In this document: positions 6,970 through 15,771 of the stretch, in pieces
How the letters are laid out: every line of letters begins with the position of its first letter
How positions within the stretch are numbered: the stretch's first letter is position 1
From: Kluyvera sichuanensis
Lineage (GTDB): Bacteria; Pseudomonadota; Gammaproteobacteria; Enterobacterales; Enterobacteriaceae
Direction: 5' to 3'
DNA: 33,205 bases
NCBI RefSeq assembly: GCF_014218705.1
Contig: NZ_JABBJF010000043.1
Coordinates: 1 to 33,205, forward strand
Program-made: the position numbers and the translations under genes
The notes under the pieces: model-generated
Database searches by the model: none
Seen by the model: only the letters and a program-made list of their open reading frames with translations
Told to the model about the DNA's origin: nothing

Positions 6970-8316
6970 ATGAGCAGACAGATCAAATTAGGGGCTTTCC
7001 TTCCCGGCGGCGGCCAGCATATCGCGGCGTGGCGTCACCCGGACGCTCCCGCTGATGGCGCGACCAGCTTTGAATTCCATAAGCAGCTTGCCCAGACCGC
7101 CGAACGCGGCCTGTTTGATGCCTACTTTCTGGCTGACGGCCTGGCGATCCCCGCTTCCGGCGTGACCGACGGTGGTACCGCGAAAGTGGCGGGCTTCGAG
7201 CCGGTTACCCTGTTTTCGGCGCTGGCGCCATTGACGCAAAATATCGGCTTTATCGCCACCGCCTCTACCACCTACGAAGAACCCTACAACCTGGCGCGCA
7301 AGTTTGCTTCGCTGGATCTGATCTCCGGCGGGCGCGCGGGCTGGAACGTGGTGACCACCGCCACCGAAGCGGCGGCGCACAACTTTAATCTGGATACCCA
7401 GCATCCCCATGAGTACCGCTACCAGCGGGCGAAAGAGCACGTCGAAGTGGTGAAAAAACTGTGGGACAGCTTTGAAGACGACGCGTTTTTGCGTGACAAA
7501 AGCTCAGGCCAGTTCTTTGACCGCAGTAAGGTGCACAACACCGATCACGTCGGCAAATTCTTTAAGGTCCGTGGGCCGCTGAACGTGCCGCGCTCGGCGC
7601 AAGGCCAGCCGGTGATTGTGCAGGCGGGGCAATCTGAAAGCGGCCGTGCGCTGGCTGCCGCGACGGCCGAAGTGATCTTTACCTCGCATCAGCATCTCGA
7701 CACCGCGCAGGACTTCTATCGCGATATCAAATCACGCGCTCGCGCCGTCGGCCGTAACCCGAACCATGTGCTGATTATGCCAGGTGTCGCGCCGTTCATT
7801 GGGCGAACGGAGGAAGAGGCGAAGGAGAAGTATCACAAGCTGACTTCGCTGATTGTCGAAGCCGACGGCATCGCCCTGCTGAATGGCCTGGCCGGTGGCG
7901 GTATCGATCTCGGGAAATTCGACCCAGACGGCCCGCTGCCACCGCTGCCGGTAACTGAAGGGATGAAATCGCGCCCCGAGCTGATTCGCCAGATTGCCGA
8001 TGAAAACAACTTCACCATTCGCCAGCTGTACCAGTGGGTGGCGACCGCGCGTGGTCATTTCACCGTGGTGGGCAGCGCCGAACAGGTGGCAGATACGCTG
8101 CAGGCGTGGTTTGAAAACGAAGCCGCCGATGGCTTCAACGTGCTGCCGCCGTGGCTACCGGGCGGCCTGGACGACTTTATTGAACTGGTGGTGCCGATTT
8201 TACAAAAACGCGGGCTGTTCCGTACTCAGTATGAGGGCAAAACGCTACGTGAAAATCTGGGGCTGCCGTTTGCCAGCAACCGCTACAGCGCCGTGCGTAA
8301 CAGCAAAGTGGCTTAA
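6970..8316 (+). CDS. LLM-class flavin monooxygenase, NtaA/SnaA/DszA family
   Basis: A 448-aa protein of the FMN-dependent nitrilotriacetate/dibenzothiophene-sulfone monooxygenase group. Family features are the N-terminal K-L-G-A-F-L-P-G-G-G-Q-H strand, S-G-G-R-A-G-W-N-V-V-T-T (about residues 118-129), the Y-R-Y-Q-R-A-K-E segment, and Q-A-G-Q-S-E-S-G-R near residue 220. These enzymes use reduced FMN and oxygen to cleave C-N or C-S bonds of small organic compounds, in the cytosol. The start at 6970 has AGGAGA upstream; an earlier ATG at 6892 lies in the leader. It heads an operon with a complete SsuABC-like importer, implying that the imported compound is its substrate, most likely a sulfur or nitrogen source. 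No flavin reductase gene is adjacent, so reduced FMN must come from a reductase encoded elsewhere. Confidence 0.88.
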   Translation: MSRQIKLGAFLPGGGQHIAAWRHPDAPADGATSFEFHKQLAQTAERGLFDAYFLADGLAIPASGVTDGGTAKVAGFEPVTLFSALAPLTQNIGFIATASTTYEEPYNLARKFASLDLISGGRAGWNVVTTATEAAAHNFNLDTQHPHEYRYQRAKEHVEVVKKLWDSFEDDAFLRDKSSGQFFDRSKVHNTDHVGKFFKVRGPLNVPRSAQGQPVIVQAGQSESGRALAAATAEVIFTSHQHLDTAQDFYRDIKSRARAVGRNPNHVLIMPGVAPFIGRTEEEAKEKYHKLTSLIVEADGIALLNGLAGGGIDLGKFDPDGPLPPLPVTEGMKSRPELIRQIADENNFTIRQLYQWVATARGHFTVVGSAEQVADTLQAWFENEAADGFNVLPPWLPGGLDDFIELVVPILQKRGLFRTQYEGKTLRENLGLPFASNRYSAVRNSKVA

Positions 8317-8325
8317 GGAGGCGCA

Positions 8326-9156
8326 ATGTTCTATTCCACGACCCGAATTCGCCTGAAGGCGCGCGTACAGGCTAAGCCTGCCTACCTGGTGTGGTATCAG
8401 CGCAGCCTGACGCTGATTGCGCGCTATGGCCTGCTGGTGCTGTTCTTTGCCGGCTGGCAGATTGCTAGCACCGCCGGTTGGCTGAACGCGGCGATTATCC
8501 CGCCGCTGGATAAAATCTTTGTTGCTTTGTGGAACGGCATCACTCAAGGCGCGCTGCTGGGTGATATTACTATCAGCCTTCAGCGTGCGGGGTTGGCTTT
8601 CGCTGCCGCCATCGTGGTGGGGATCCCGCTGGGGCTGTTTATGGGCCAGATTCGCCCGCTGGAGCAGGCGCTGGATCCTATCTTACAGCTGTTCCGCCAG
8701 ACCTCGGCGCTGGCGCTGTATCCGATCTTTATCCTGCTGCTGGGCTTAGGGGAAACCTCCAAAGTGTTCGTGATCTTCTGGGCGGCGCTGTTCCCGATTC
8801 TGCTGTCGACCATCAGCGGCGTGAAAGAGGTGGATACCAAGTTGCTGGAGATGGCGCGCACCTTTGGCGCCGGACGCCTGACGCTGTTCTACCGGGTGAT
8901 CGTTCCCGCCTCCGTTCCCTCTATTTTTATCGGTCTGCGCCTGTCGGCCACCACCGCGCTGCTGCTGCTGATTGCTGCCGAAATGATCGGGGCGAATCAG
9001 GGGATCGGTTTCAGGGTGATGAATGCGCAATATAACTTCCAAATACCCATGATGTTTGCCGCGATATTTTTGCTGGCGTTTGCCGGGTTATTAGCGAACG
9101 CGATTCTGGTGGTACTGCAACGTCGCCTATGTCGATGGAATATCCGTAGCCGTTAA
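8326..9156 (+). CDS. ABC transporter permease, SsuC/TauC-like
   Basis: A 276-aa integral membrane subunit of the nitrate/sulfonate/taurine importer class. It has about six hydrophobic segments and the ATPase-contact loop E-M-A-R-T-F-G-A-G-R-L-T-L-F-Y-R-V-I-V-P (from about residue 174), a form of the EAA motif. The gene follows the monooxygenase by 9 bp, with a strong AAGGAGG ribosome site overlapping the preceding stop. It works with the binding protein and ATPase that follow. Confidence 0.88.
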   Translation: MFYSTTRIRLKARVQAKPAYLVWYQRSLTLIARYGLLVLFFAGWQIASTAGWLNAAIIPPLDKIFVALWNGITQGALLGDITISLQRAGLAFAAAIVVGIPLGLFMGQIRPLEQALDPILQLFRQTSALALYPIFILLLGLGETSKVFVIFWAALFPILLSTISGVKEVDTKLLEMARTFGAGRLTLFYRVIVPASVPSIFIGLRLSATTALLLLIAAEMIGANQGIGFRVMNAQYNFQIPMMFAAIFLLAFAGLLANAILVVLQRRLCRWNIRSR

Positions 9157-9207
9157 TTTTGTACGTTATTTTGCGTTTTTACTTATCGCCATAAAGGAAT
9201 TTTTATA

Positions 9208-10179
9208 ATGAAAAAACAGTTCTATTCAGCGTGGGTTGCGGTGCTTTTCTTATTGGGTGTTAGTGCGTCTGTTCGTGCTCAGGATGAAGTGACGATGCGC
9301 TATATGGCGAGCTATGGCGGTATTTCCGCTCACGAACTGGCGGAAGCGCTGGGATATTTTAAAGGCACCGGCGTGTCGATTAAAAATGCCGGCTACGCCA
9401 GCGGCGGCCCGGAGTCTTTATTTGCACTGGCTTCCGGCAGCATTGATGTTGGTTCAGCGGCGACGCCAGCGGTGATTAATGCCATCGCTAACGGTAACGA
9501 CTTTGTGGCGGCTTACCCGACCAACGGCATCAACGAAACCACCAAATCTATCTTCTATGTGAAGGAGGACAGCCCGATTAAGTCCATCAAAGATTTAGTC
9601 GGAAAAAGCGTGGCGGTAAACACCCTGGGTGCGCATCTGGACTATACCCTGCGTGAAGCGCTGCACCAGGCGAATCTGCCGGAAAACGCCGCCAAACCGG
9701 TCGCGGTTCCGGGCCCGCAGCTTGAACAGACACTGCGTTCGGGTCAGGTCGACGTGGCCGCCTTTGGCTACTGGCAGACCACCTTCGAAGGCGTGGCGCG
9801 TAGCCACGGCGGCCTGCGCCCAATCTTCAACGATGCGGACGTGCTGGGGCCGATTGCCGGTGGCTTTACGGTGCTGCGTTCCGACTTCGTCAAACAGCAC
9901 CCGGATGCGGCGCGTATCTTCGTGGTTGAATCGGCTCGTGCGTTGGATTATGCCCGCGACAACCCGGCGCAGGTGCGTGACATTATGGCGAAGATCCTGA
10001 AAGAACGCGGCGAGAACCCTGATGTGGCGCAGTACTTCACCGGTTACGGTGTACGTAAAGGCGGTCTGTCGGAACCTCATGATGTGCAGTTCTGGCTGGA
10101 TATTCTTGAGCGCGACGGCGTGCTGAAAAAAGGCCAGCTTAAAGCGTCAAATATTTTGCTGAAAACGGAAGGTGTATGA
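9208..10179 (+). CDS. ABC transporter substrate-binding protein, SsuA/NMT1-like
   Basis: A 323-aa periplasmic binding protein with a cleavable signal peptide (residues 1-24, ending V-R-A). The mature protein shows the sulfonate/nitrate/thiamine-precursor binding fold: A-S-G-G-P-E-S-L-F-A-L-A-S-G-S-I-D-V-G and the later D-L-V-G-K-S-V-A-V-N segment. It should capture the substrate of the upstream monooxygenase in the periplasm. AAGGAA precedes the ATG. Its stop overlaps the ATPase start by 4 bp. The ligand cannot be told from sequence; aliphatic sulfonates or related esters are the best guess from family and neighbours. Confidence 0.88.
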   Translation: MKKQFYSAWVAVLFLLGVSASVRAQDEVTMRYMASYGGISAHELAEALGYFKGTGVSIKNAGYASGGPESLFALASGSIDVGSAATPAVINAIANGNDFVAAYPTNGINETTKSIFYVKEDSPIKSIKDLVGKSVAVNTLGAHLDYTLREALHQANLPENAAKPVAVPGPQLEQTLRSGQVDVAAFGYWQTTFEGVARSHGGLRPIFNDADVLGPIAGGFTVLRSDFVKQHPDAARIFVVESARALDYARDNPAQVRDIMAKILKERGENPDVAQYFTGYGVRKGGLSEPHDVQFWLDILERDGVLKKGQLKASNILLKTEGV

Positions 10180-10949
10180 TGACATCAACCACGCAGATTG
10201 CCCGCGGCGATATCTCGATTCGCCGCTTACGTAAGACTTTTTCCCTTGAGGGGAAGCCGTTTGATGTCTTCCGCGACCTTAACTTACAGATTGAAAGTGG
10301 GCAGAGTATCGCCATCGTCGGGCCCAGCGGCTGCGGGAAAACCACGCTGCTGCGAATACTTGCGGGGCTGGAAACGCCGGATGCGGGCGACGTGGTGATT
10401 GACGGCCAGGCGGTACACGGCATGAGCCGCGAGCGGGCAGTGATTTTCCAGGAGCCGCGTCTGCTGCCGTGGCTGACGGTGCTGGAAAACGTCAGCTTTA
10501 GCCTCGACGTGCAGGGCGTGCCGCGCAAGCAGGCTAGGGCGCGGGCGAAAGAGGCGATTGAGCTGGTGGGGCTCAGCCACTGCGAGCAGGCGCTGCCCAA
10601 CCAGCTTTCCGGCGGCATGGCCCAGCGTGTCGGTATTGCCAGAGCGCTAACCATCCAGCCGGAGATCCTGCTACTGGATGAGCCGCTCGGGGCGCTGGAT
10701 GCGATGACTAAAATCACTATGCAGGAGGAGCTGGCGCGCATTCGTGATGCGGAAAAGATGACGATGGTGCTGGTGACGCACGATCTGGAAGAGGCGATTT
10801 ACCTTGCCGATCGGGTGATTATTTTGCCAAAAATGAAAGGCGACCCGATTCGCACCATTGAGGTGACATTACCGCGACCGCGTGAACGTAGCAGCACGGA
10901 TTTTGTTCTGTTACGCCAGCAGCTTATGGCGGAATTCGGGCTGCATTAA
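10176..10949 (+). CDS. ABC transporter ATP-binding protein, SsuB/TauB-like
   Basis: A 257-aa ATPase subunit with every motif: Walker A G-P-S-G-C-G-K-T-T, Q-loop F-Q-E-P-R-L-L-P-W-L (typical of the SsuB/TauB/NrtD group), signature L-S-G-G-M-A-Q-R, Walker B L-L-L-D-E-P and H-loop V-T-H-D. The start overlaps the stop of the binding-protein gene (ATGA), so translation is coupled. A second ATG three bases later is possible. It is the last gene of the operon that begins with the monooxygenase. Confidence 0.9.
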   Translation: MMTSTTQIARGDISIRRLRKTFSLEGKPFDVFRDLNLQIESGQSIAIVGPSGCGKTTLLRILAGLETPDAGDVVIDGQAVHGMSRERAVIFQEPRLLPWLTVLENVSFSLDVQGVPRKQARARAKEAIELVGLSHCEQALPNQLSGGMAQRVGIARALTIQPEILLLDEPLGALDAMTKITMQEELARIRDAEKMTMVLVTHDLEEAIYLADRVIILPKMKGDPIRTIEVTLPRPRERSSTDFVLLRQQLMAEFGLH

Positions 10950-11004
10950 TTGCTGAATTAAAATTAAATTATTTGAGTTTTATTTCCACGCAAATAATGC
11001 GGAT

Positions 11005-11026
11005 GCTTTTTTTAATTAAAAAAAGC
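11005..11026. repeat. Perfect 22-bp A+T-rich palindrome
   Basis: GC, seven T, AATT, seven A, GC: a perfect palindrome between the ABC operon and mqo. It could act as a weak terminator for the operon or as a protein site; no T-run follows beyond the palindrome itself. Confidence 0.45.
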
Positions 11027-11089
11027 AAAGAAAGTAATTTGTTAATAACTCTAAGTGGAAAGTAAGTGGTATTTTAAAATAATGTAAAA

Positions 11090-11109
11090 GTGCGCTACTA
11101 TTAGCGCAC
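11090..11109. promoter_or_regulatory. Inverted repeat just upstream of mqo
   Basis: GTGCGCTA and TAGCGCAC form a perfect 8-bp repeat with a 4-nt spacer (CTAT), ending 32 bp before the mqo start codon. It could be an operator near the transcription start or a stable hairpin in the mRNA leader. Confidence 0.45.
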
Positions 11110-11141
11110 ACATTACATTTAGCTATGCGAATATCATCATT

Positions 11142-12797
11142 ATGCCTGCTATTAATAAAAAACTATTTACTCTGGCGACCATCGCGCTGCTGGTCAATTC
11201 AGCGGCTTACGCAGATACCAATACCACTGAAAAAACCGACGTCCTGCTGATTGGCGGCGGGATCATGAGCGCCTCACTGGGCACCTGGTTACAGGAATTA
11301 CAGCCTGACTGGAAACAGGTGATGGTGGAGAAGCTCGATAAAGTCGCGATGGAATCTTCTAACGGCTGGAATAACGCCGGTACCGGCCACTCCGCTAATA
11401 TGGAGCTGAACTACACGCCGGAGCGCCCGGACGGCACCATCGACGTGACTAAGGCGCTGGAAATTAACGAACAGTTTATGATTTCCCGCCAGTTCTGGTC
11501 CTCGCAGGTGAAGCGCGGCATTCTGAATAATCCCCATGCCTTTATTAACTCCACACCGCACATGAGCTTCGTCTGGGGCGATAAAAACGTGGAGTACCTC
11601 GGCAAACGCTACGACGCGCTGCAAAAAACCACCCTGTTCCAGGGCATGAAATTCTCCACCGATCATCAGCAAATTGCCCAGTGGGCGCCGCTGGTGATGG
11701 CCGGTCGTGACCCGCAGCAAAAAGTCGCTGCCACCTGGACGCCGGTCGGCACCGACGTTAACTACGGCGAAATTACCCGTCAGCTGATCGGCAGCCTGCA
11801 GAAGAACAACCACTTCACGCTGCAAACCTCCTCTGAAGTAACTGAATTCAAACGCAACGGCGATAACTCCTGGCACGTCACCATTGAAGATGTGAACAGC
11901 GGTAAACAGCACGCGATTGACGCGAAGTATGTCTTTATCGGTGCGGGCGGCGGGGCGCTGAAGCTGCTGCAGAAAACCGGCATTCCGGAAGCAGACAACT
12001 ACGCGGGCTTCCCGGTCGGCGGCTCTTTCCTGATGACCGAAAACCCGGACGTCACTCGTCAGCATATGGAAAAAGTTTACGGTCAGGCCTCCGTGGGTGC
12101 GCCGCCGATGTCGGTGCCGCATATCGATGCGCGCTTTATCGATGGCAAGCGCGTGGTGCTGTTTGGGCCGTTCGCAACCTTCTCCACCAAGTTCCTTAAG
12201 CAGGGGTCATTCTTCGACCTGCTGAGCACTACCACAACCAGCAACGTGATGCCGATGACGCATGTGGGCCTGGATAACTTCGACCTGGTGAAATACCTGG
12301 TGAGCCAGGTGATGCTGAGCGATGACGACCGCTTTGCCGCGCTGAAAGAGTACTACCCCGAGGCGCGTAAAGAGGACTGGAAGCTGATTCAGGCAGGCCA
12401 GCGCGTGCAGATCATCAAGAAAGATGCGGACAAAGGCGGTGTGCTGAAGCTGGGGACCGAAGTGGTGGTTGACCAACAGCGCACTATCTCTGCGCTGCTG
12501 GGCGCATCGCCGGGTGCCTCTACCGCTGCGCCAATCACGCTGAACGTGATTAAAAAGCTGTTCCCTGAGCAGTTCAACTCACCGGAATGGCAGAGCAAAA
12601 TTCGCGGTATCGTCCCGAGCTTTGGCCAGAACCTGAACGGCAACGTTGCGCTGACCCAGCAGGTTTGGGATGACACCGCCGCCACGCTGGAGCTGACCAA
12701 GCCGCCGGTGATTCAGATGCCAGCCGCCCCGGTTGCTCAGGCAAAACCGGCAGAGCAACCTGCGAGCGCGTCACCGCAGCACGACATGGCGCTGTAA
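11142..12797 (+). CDS. mqo: Malate:quinone oxidoreductase
   Basis: A 551-aa FAD enzyme that oxidises malate to oxaloacetate and passes electrons to the quinone pool at the inner membrane. It is collinear with E. coli Mqo over nearly its whole length: FAD-binding [15 protein letters not shown] (from about residue 33), [27 protein letters not shown] and [12 protein letters not shown]. The first ~24 residues form a hydrophobic, signal-like stretch ending A-Y-A-D, and the C-terminal ~35 residues are Ala/Pro/Gln-rich; both ends differ most from E. coli. The location beside yqeG is not the E. coli mqo locus, so this could be the moved gene or a second copy. Confidence 0.93.
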   Translation: MPAINKKLFTLATIALLVNSAAYADTNTTEKTDVLLIGGGIMSASLGTWLQELQPDWKQVMVEKLDKVAMESSNGWNNAGTGHSANMELNYTPERPDGTIDVTKALEINEQFMISRQFWSSQVKRGILNNPHAFINSTPHMSFVWGDKNVEYLGKRYDALQKTTLFQGMKFSTDHQQIAQWAPLVMAGRDPQQKVAATWTPVGTDVNYGEITRQLIGSLQKNNHFTLQTSSEVTEFKRNGDNSWHVTIEDVNSGKQHAIDAKYVFIGAGGGALKLLQKTGIPEADNYAGFPVGGSFLMTENPDVTRQHMEKVYGQASVGAPPMSVPHIDARFIDGKRVVLFGPFATFSTKFLKQGSFFDLLSTTTTSNVMPMTHVGLDNFDLVKYLVSQVMLSDDDRFAALKEYYPEARKEDWKLIQAGQRVQIIKKDADKGGVLKLGTEVVVDQQRTISALLGASPGASTAAPITLNVIKKLFPEQFNSPEWQSKIRGIVPSFGQNLNGNVALTQQVWDDTAATLELTKPPVIQMPAAPVAQAKPAEQPASASPQHDMAL

Positions 12798-12809
12798 TAG
12801 CATTGTGAT

Positions 12810-12842
12810 TGCCGGATGATGGCTTCGCCTTATCCGGCCTAC
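12810..12842. repeat. REP-type palindromic element
   Basis: GCCGGATGATGGCTTCGCC followed by TTATCCGGCCTAC matches the enterobacterial REP (repetitive extragenic palindrome) layout: complementary GCCGGAT/ATCCGGC ends with an internal loop. It sits between convergent mqo and yqeG, the usual kind of place for REPs. Confidence 0.75.
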
Positions 12843-12878
12843 AAAAAAGCCTGCCAGGTTACCCTGGCAGGCTTTTTT
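12843..12878. terminator. Bidirectional terminator between mqo and yqeG
   Basis: Six A, GCCTGCCAGG, a 4-nt loop, CCTGGCAGGC and six T form a perfect stem of up to 16 bp. It serves mqo on the plus strand and yqeG on the minus strand. Confidence 0.93.
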
Positions 12879-12893
12879 ACATCCGTGATGCGC

Positions 12894-14123
12894 TTACCCG
12901 AAGAACATCACCGACACGCACAGCAGACCGACAATCAGCGTAATCAGGCTACCGATAGAACGGTAAGGCTTGAGCGACGGAATAAGGTAGGTCGACAGCG
13001 TTGGCATGATAAACAGAATCATGGCAATCAGCGGGCCGCTGATGGCGTAGATCATCGAAATCGCATTTGGGTTAATGCAGCAGACGATAAAGGTCACCGC
13101 TGACACCAGCAGGATAGAGAGCCCGCGGTTAAACGAGCGGCTCTTGCGAACGCCGACCTGGTTCAGCGACGATTTCACCATCTCGCTGGCCCCTTCAATC
13201 ACCCCGAAATAGGTGCCGAGGAACGATTTCGACATCGCGACCACGGCGACCACAATTCCGGAAATCGACAGCCAGCTCGGAGAGTTCGGCATCATCGACA
13301 GCGCGGAAAGGATGGTCACGCCTTCCGCTTTCGCCGTATTGATATAGGACGGCGGAATCGACATCAGGCAGCTGAACACAAAGAACAGCACGCTCAGGCA
13401 GATGACCAGATACGCCACCTTCATGATTTTTTTGCATTTACCCATGGCCTGCTCGCCATATTTCTCCCGCCGGTCGATGGCGAAGGTGGAGATAATCGGC
13501 GTATGGCTAAAAGCGAAAACCATCACGGGAATGGATAACCACACCTGGTGCAAGGTATGCGTGCTGACTTCCATCTGCGTGGTCAGCAGCGACGGCTGCC
13601 AGCTTCCGGTCAGATAGATAGACAGGAACAGGAAGTAGGCAATCAGCGGGAAGACCAGCATGCCCATCACCTTGATGGTGGTCTGACGGCCCGTCAGGAA
13701 AATCAGGTTCAGCAACAGTACGACGCCAAGACTGACCAACGCTCGTGTCGTGAGGTCGACCGGCATATGGTGACCAATCTGCTCGGTCAGCGAGTTAGTA
13801 ATGGCGACGGCGTAAATCAATACCACCACGAAAAAGGCAACGAAGTAGAGCGTGGTAATCAGGTTGCCGATCTTTTTGCCGTAATAGTGGCTGACGGCAC
13901 CGGTGATGCCAACGCTTGCCGGGGTGTTAGCGGACAGGATGAACTGACATAAGGCGCGATGCGGCCAGTAAGTCAGGGGCCAGGCGACGAGGGCGGTAAT
14001 AAACAGCACCACGGCACCTGCGGCGCCAAGCTGGATGGGCAGGAAAAGGGTCCCCGCGCCGACGGCTGTGCCATATAAGGCAAAGCTCCATAGCGTCTCT
14101 TCTTTAGACCAAATTTTAGACAT
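12894..14123 (-). CDS. yqeG: HAAAP-family amino-acid permease YqeG
   Basis: A 409-aa inner-membrane transporter with about 11 hydrophobic segments, the orthologue of E. coli YqeG (same length; near-identical start M-S-x-I-W-S-K-E-E-T-L-W-S-F-A-L-Y-G-T-A-V-G-A-G). The hydroxy/aromatic amino-acid permease family includes SdaC, TdcC and the aromatic permeases; a serine/threonine-type substrate is likely but not shown by sequence. In E. coli it is the neighbour of yqeF, as here, but here the PACE and LysR genes lie between them. The gene is single, with the terminator at 12843-12878. Confidence 0.93.
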   Translation of the reverse strand: MSKIWSKEETLWSFALYGTAVGAGTLFLPIQLGAAGAVVLFITALVAWPLTYWPHRALCQFILSANTPASVGITGAVSHYYGKKIGNLITTLYFVAFFVVVLIYAVAITNSLTEQIGHHMPVDLTTRALVSLGVVLLLNLIFLTGRQTTIKVMGMLVFPLIAYFLFLSIYLTGSWQPSLLTTQMEVSTHTLHQVWLSIPVMVFAFSHTPIISTFAIDRREKYGEQAMGKCKKIMKVAYLVICLSVLFFVFSCLMSIPPSYINTAKAEGVTILSALSMMPNSPSWLSISGIVVAVVAMSKSFLGTYFGVIEGASEMVKSSLNQVGVRKSRSFNRGLSILLVSAVTFIVCCINPNAISMIYAISGPLIAMILFIMPTLSTYLIPSLKPYRSIGSLITLIVGLLCVSVMFFG

Positions 14124-14234
14124 TATCTGAATATATCAACCATAAAACCAAAAAAATGGCGGATAATTTACCATAATTAGCTTTTCGTGTGGCTGAACAT
14201 TTTCAGACCGATTGTTATCGGCCTGAAAAGTGGA

Positions 14235-14696
14235 TTAATTTCTCGCGTAAAGGTTCTGTTGACGGCGCTTGATGATGCGCTCGCGCAGGGTGTCGTAAAC
14301 CCAGTTGTAGAGCATGGTGTAGGGCAGGAAGAACAAGAAGAAGCCAATCTCCAGCGTCAGCGCCTGCAGGAGCGTCACGCCCAGCACCAGCGACACGATG
14401 CTCACCCCGATGACGATAAACCCGCACTCAAAGCCGAGCGCGTGCAGCGCACGGACTTTAGCGGTACGGATAACGCGGGTCACCGGCCAGAAGCGGTCGA
14501 AACCCGCGTTATAGATGATATTCCAGATCATCGCGGTGGTGGCCAGAATGACCGTCAGCCCGCCCATTTCAAGTACGGATCGCTGCATCAGGTAGGCTGC
14601 GGTAGGAGCGAGGATCGCGGTGGCGATCCCCTCGAAGCACACGGCATGGAAGATACGCTCCGGGAGTTTTCTGCGATGTAATGAATCGTTTTGCAT
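14235..14696 (-). CDS. PACE-family multidrug/biocide efflux transporter
   Basis: A 153-aa four-helix inner-membrane protein made of two tandem bacterial transmembrane pair domains: R-I-F-H-A-V-C-F-E near residue 14, and a similar R-A-L-H-A-L-G-F-E-C-G near residue 82. The paired conserved Glu and the length fit the proteobacterial antimicrobial compound efflux family typified by AceI. Those pumps export chlorhexidine-like cations and, probably naturally, polyamines. AAAGGT precedes the ATG. A LysR-type gene starts divergently 94 bp away, the arrangement seen for aceI and its regulator. Confidence 0.87.
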   Translation of the reverse strand: MQNDSLHRRKLPERIFHAVCFEGIATAILAPTAAYLMQRSVLEMGGLTVILATTAMIWNIIYNAGFDRFWPVTRVIRTAKVRALHALGFECGFIVIGVSIVSLVLGVTLLQALTLEIGFFLFFLPYTMLYNWVYDTLRERIIKRRQQNLYARN

Positions 14697-14790
14697 CTTG
14701 TGACCTTTGATTTATGGAATGCGATAGTGGGCATTTTATGGATAAATATGATAAGTAAAAGATAGAAACCATCGATAAAGTAGATACATC

Positions 14791-15660
14791 ATGCGCTATT
14801 CTCCCGAAGCCCTGACCGCGTTTGTCGAAACCGTCTCCTGCGGCTCTTTCTCAGCGGCGGCGCGCCGTTTGCGGAAAAGCCAGTCCACTATCAGCACCGC
14901 CATTGCTCATCTTGAGGCGGATCTCGGCGTGACGCTGTTTGACCGTTCCACGCGTCAGCCGCTGCTGACCGCCGAAGGGCAGCGGGTGCTGAGCTACGTA
15001 CAGGCCATTCTGAGCGCCAGCGAACGGCTGGATGAGTTGGCGGTGTCGCTTAGCGGTGAGACCGAAGCGCGGCTGACCTTTGTGCTTTCCGATACGCTGC
15101 ATCCCGACGTGCTCGAAGATCTGCTGGCCCAGTTTGACCGCCGTTTTCCGCACACGGAGTTTGAGTGCCTGGTCGGGGAAGATGACGACGTGGTGGATCT
15201 GCTGCAAAAAGGGCGTGCGCAGGTTGGCTTAATTGAAGCGCGGGATAGTTATCCTACCGATATTGGCCACACCCGTTTGCCGATGCAGACGCGTATGGCG
15301 ATTTACGTGTCGCCGACGCATCCCCTGGCTGCCGAGCGAGGGCTGGAGTGGGAGCAGTTGAGCACCTGGCGTGAGTTGCGACTCAATACTTATCTGGAGA
15401 ACCACACTACCCCTGCGCGTGGGCCCGTGTGGTCTGCGCCAAACTACCTGATGCTGCTGAGCATGGCGGCGCAGGGGCTAGGTTGGTGTGCATTGCCCTG
15501 CGCGCTGGTGGACGAATTTGCACGCTCGGCGGAGCTGACTATGCTGGATATTGTGGGCTGGCCAATCTCGGTATCGACCGACCTTCTATGGCATAAAGCC
15601 TCGCCGCTGGGGGCGGCGGGAAGCTGGCTGCGTCAGTATTTGCAGCAGGTTTCAGCCTGA
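14791..15660 (+). CDS. LysR-type transcriptional regulator
   Basis: A 289-aa LysR-family protein. The N-terminal winged helix-turn-helix is clear (residues about 5-63; F-S-A-A-A-R-R-L-R-K-S-Q-S-T-I-S-T-A-I-A-H-L-E), followed by a two-lobed effector-binding domain. Divergent transcription from the PACE efflux gene suggests that it activates that gene in response to the exported compound. I cannot assign it to a named member. It is distinct from lysine-pathway LysR at the right end of the window. Confidence 0.88.
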   Translation: MRYSPEALTAFVETVSCGSFSAAARRLRKSQSTISTAIAHLEADLGVTLFDRSTRQPLLTAEGQRVLSYVQAILSASERLDELAVSLSGETEARLTFVLSDTLHPDVLEDLLAQFDRRFPHTEFECLVGEDDDVVDLLQKGRAQVGLIEARDSYPTDIGHTRLPMQTRMAIYVSPTHPLAAERGLEWEQLSTWRELRLNTYLENHTTPARGPVWSAPNYLMLLSMAAQGLGWCALPCALVDEFARSAELTMLDIVGWPISVSTDLLWHKASPLGAAGSWLRQYLQQVSA

Positions 15661-15771
15661 ATGAAACGGGGTGAATTTCCTTTGTGATAAAACTCACTTT
15701 TTTTAAACAATTACGAAAATAGTTGATAACAATCATCTACTATACGCGGATAATTTTGCGCTGAGGTCGAG

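Noticed and set aside
14187..14681. 164-aa plus-strand ORF opposite the PACE gene
   Set aside because: It has the charged His/Arg/Gln-rich composition of a mirror frame of a membrane protein, and the PACE protein is clear on the other strand.
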